A stretch of 64,000 nucleotides of DNA from Lota lota (taxonomy: Eukaryota > Chordata > Actinopteri > Gadiformes > Lotidae): positions 1,812,501-1,876,500 of the forward strand of contig JACYXH010000343.1 in assembly GCA_026745465.1 (NCBI GenBank). Direction: 5' to 3'. Position 1 is the stretch's first letter; each line of letters starts with the position of its first letter. Shown piece by piece: positions 62,737 to 64,000 of the stretch. The notes beneath the pieces were generated by a model. It was not told the origin of the DNA. It made no database searches and was given only the letters and a program-made list of their open reading frames with translations. Made by a program: the position numbers and the translations under genes.

Positions 62737-64000
62737 TCATGCATCTTTTTGTATGTATCGTTGGTGTTCTGAGATGGTATTTTTCCAGTATTGTACAAAT
62801 ACAGAGAACATGATGCTGCAATGCTGTTCAAGAAGAGATGGATCGCAATATAACCTCTCGTTCCCTCTATACCTTTAGAATAAAGGAAGTTGGAGAACAC
62901 CACCCGATGCATTATCTCACTCTTATGATCGCATTTCTTCATCCACCCTTTACACTTGTGCCCCATCAGTAGAGTGCCTATTGATTCTCTATAAATATAA
63001 TCTACTTAAGTGACGGGGGCCAAACCCGGTCTGCCAAGATGGAGGAAGAAGAAGATGCTCTGAGAGCCCCAGCTACCTGCCAGGCCAGAACCATTGGCCA
63101 AGAACACAATTACTTTAATTGACTTTTGTATTTTCAAGTCGCATCTGGGTGATGTCACATTGATATGGATGGCCCATCGTGGCCGTAATGCACCGTTTAG
63201 TCACCGCACAAACAAACCAATAGATGGAGCGGTGGTGCGCGTTAAAACACAAACACCAGACTTCCAATATGACAGCTCTATTAGCATTCGTCTCTTTCCC
63301 ATCAAGCCTCAAAATGTCTTTGGTGTGATATCGTTTTGCCTCAGACTGTAGAGAGGTGGGTTCCCTGATATGCAAATGCAGGAGATTGTGGACATAAGCT
63401 ATAGATATTTGATGATCCATTTTAGCAAACCATTTTTTGTAAAAGGTTTCAGACATCCTGTATATACAAACTGACTGCCTAATGATTCACACCCACGAGC
63501 AAACTACTACTGATCTCTTAGTGTGTAGTAGAGCAAAGCGATTACTACACACTACTTACCCAAAAACTATTTGGGTAAAAGCAGATTCACAAAAGTTAAA
63601 GTTGGGGTCGCAAACATTTTCAGAGCTAGAAACGGAGTCACGGGCCAAAAAAGGATCACTGCTGTAGAGGTTAATCAGCCGCACAGCTGAAGGGGCTTCC
63701 ATGACCTTTGTGTGTATTTGTTGTCATGCGAAATGTGGAAACCGCAATCTAGTGTGAAGAGGCTACTTTCACTCTTCTTCTTCATCTTCTGCTGCAGCCC
63801 TGAGTTACTTTGATCTTTCTCCTCCACCACTGGGAACTGAACGGAGCCCTGAGTGGATAGCAGGTGCTACCACCATGACCTTCACATCCCAGTAGGGCTT
63901 CCTTGGTGGGGGTGGTGGGTGGAGGGGTAGCATTCCAGCCTGTCAGACCTCCTTGGTCCATGTGTGCACTGTCTCGGATCACACCATCTGGGGGCCACTT

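Larger units (their letters stand above)
58826..64000. other. region downstream of cwc27, no gene supported
   Basis: About 5.2 kb contains the cwc27 3' UTR, two SINE copies and unique AT-rich sequence. The human map puts ADAMTS6 after CWC27 on the opposite strand, but no ADAMTS motif was recognised. Short frames at 62544-62966 and 63782-63982 (minus) match nothing I know. Confidence 0.6.

Noticed and set aside
62544..62966. 140-codon minus-strand ORF
   Set aside because: Not similar to any family I recognise and with no splice or codon support; it was not called as a gene.
58826..64000. adamts6 expected from human gene order
   Set aside because: No metalloprotease, thrombospondin or PLAC-type cysteine pattern was found on either strand; it may lie beyond the window or elsewhere.

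Overview
The window is vertebrate nuclear DNA, almost certainly from a ray-finned (teleost) fish. It holds intron-rich orthologues of human genes with ordinary GT-AG splice sites, many copies of a tRNA-derived SINE with a fish-type tail, and very dense micro- and minisatellites. Such repeat density recalls gadiform-like genomes, but the species cannot be fixed from the sequence. No bacterial, phage, CRISPR or viral gene system is visible.

Layout, left to right. 1-6604 is intron 1 of dnm1 (minus strand), mostly simple repeats; dnm1 coding exon 1 is at 6605-6765. ciz1 (plus, 15 coding exons, 8765-19036) is divergent from dnm1. bbln (minus, 2 exons, 21937-22508) lies tail-to-tail with ciz1. trim23 (plus, 11 exons, 23222-29739) is divergent from bbln. 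ppwd1 (minus, 11 exons, 31500-35940) lies tail-to-tail with trim23. cwc27 (plus, 14 exons, 36885-58825) is divergent from ppwd1. From 58826 to the end no gene could be supported.

The genes form two ancestral neighbourhoods. dnm1-ciz1-bbln matches the human 9q34 block and trim23-ppwd1-cwc27 matches the human 5q12 block. They meet in the 713-bp divergent interval between bbln and trim23. Functionally, dnm1 acts in endocytic fission, ciz1 in nuclear-matrix replication and cell-cycle control, bbln is a small coiled-coil protein, and trim23 is a RING E3 ligase fused to an ARF GTPase. ppwd1 and cwc27 are both spliceosome-associated cyclophilins and share one divergent promoter interval.

The most unusual signal is the relation between tandem repeats and splice sites. 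In ciz1 a 27/35-bp minisatellite is built from the 3' splice site and first bases of exon 3, giving 32 extra copies of the acceptor. In cwc27 a 52-bp minisatellite is built from the end of exon 12 plus its 5' splice site, giving ten exon/donor boundaries in a row. Other arrays abut splice sites of ciz1 exons 9-10 and trim23 exon 10. A reversed SINE appears to supply the branch point of cwc27 exon 11. These are readings of the sequence only; no transcript data were available.
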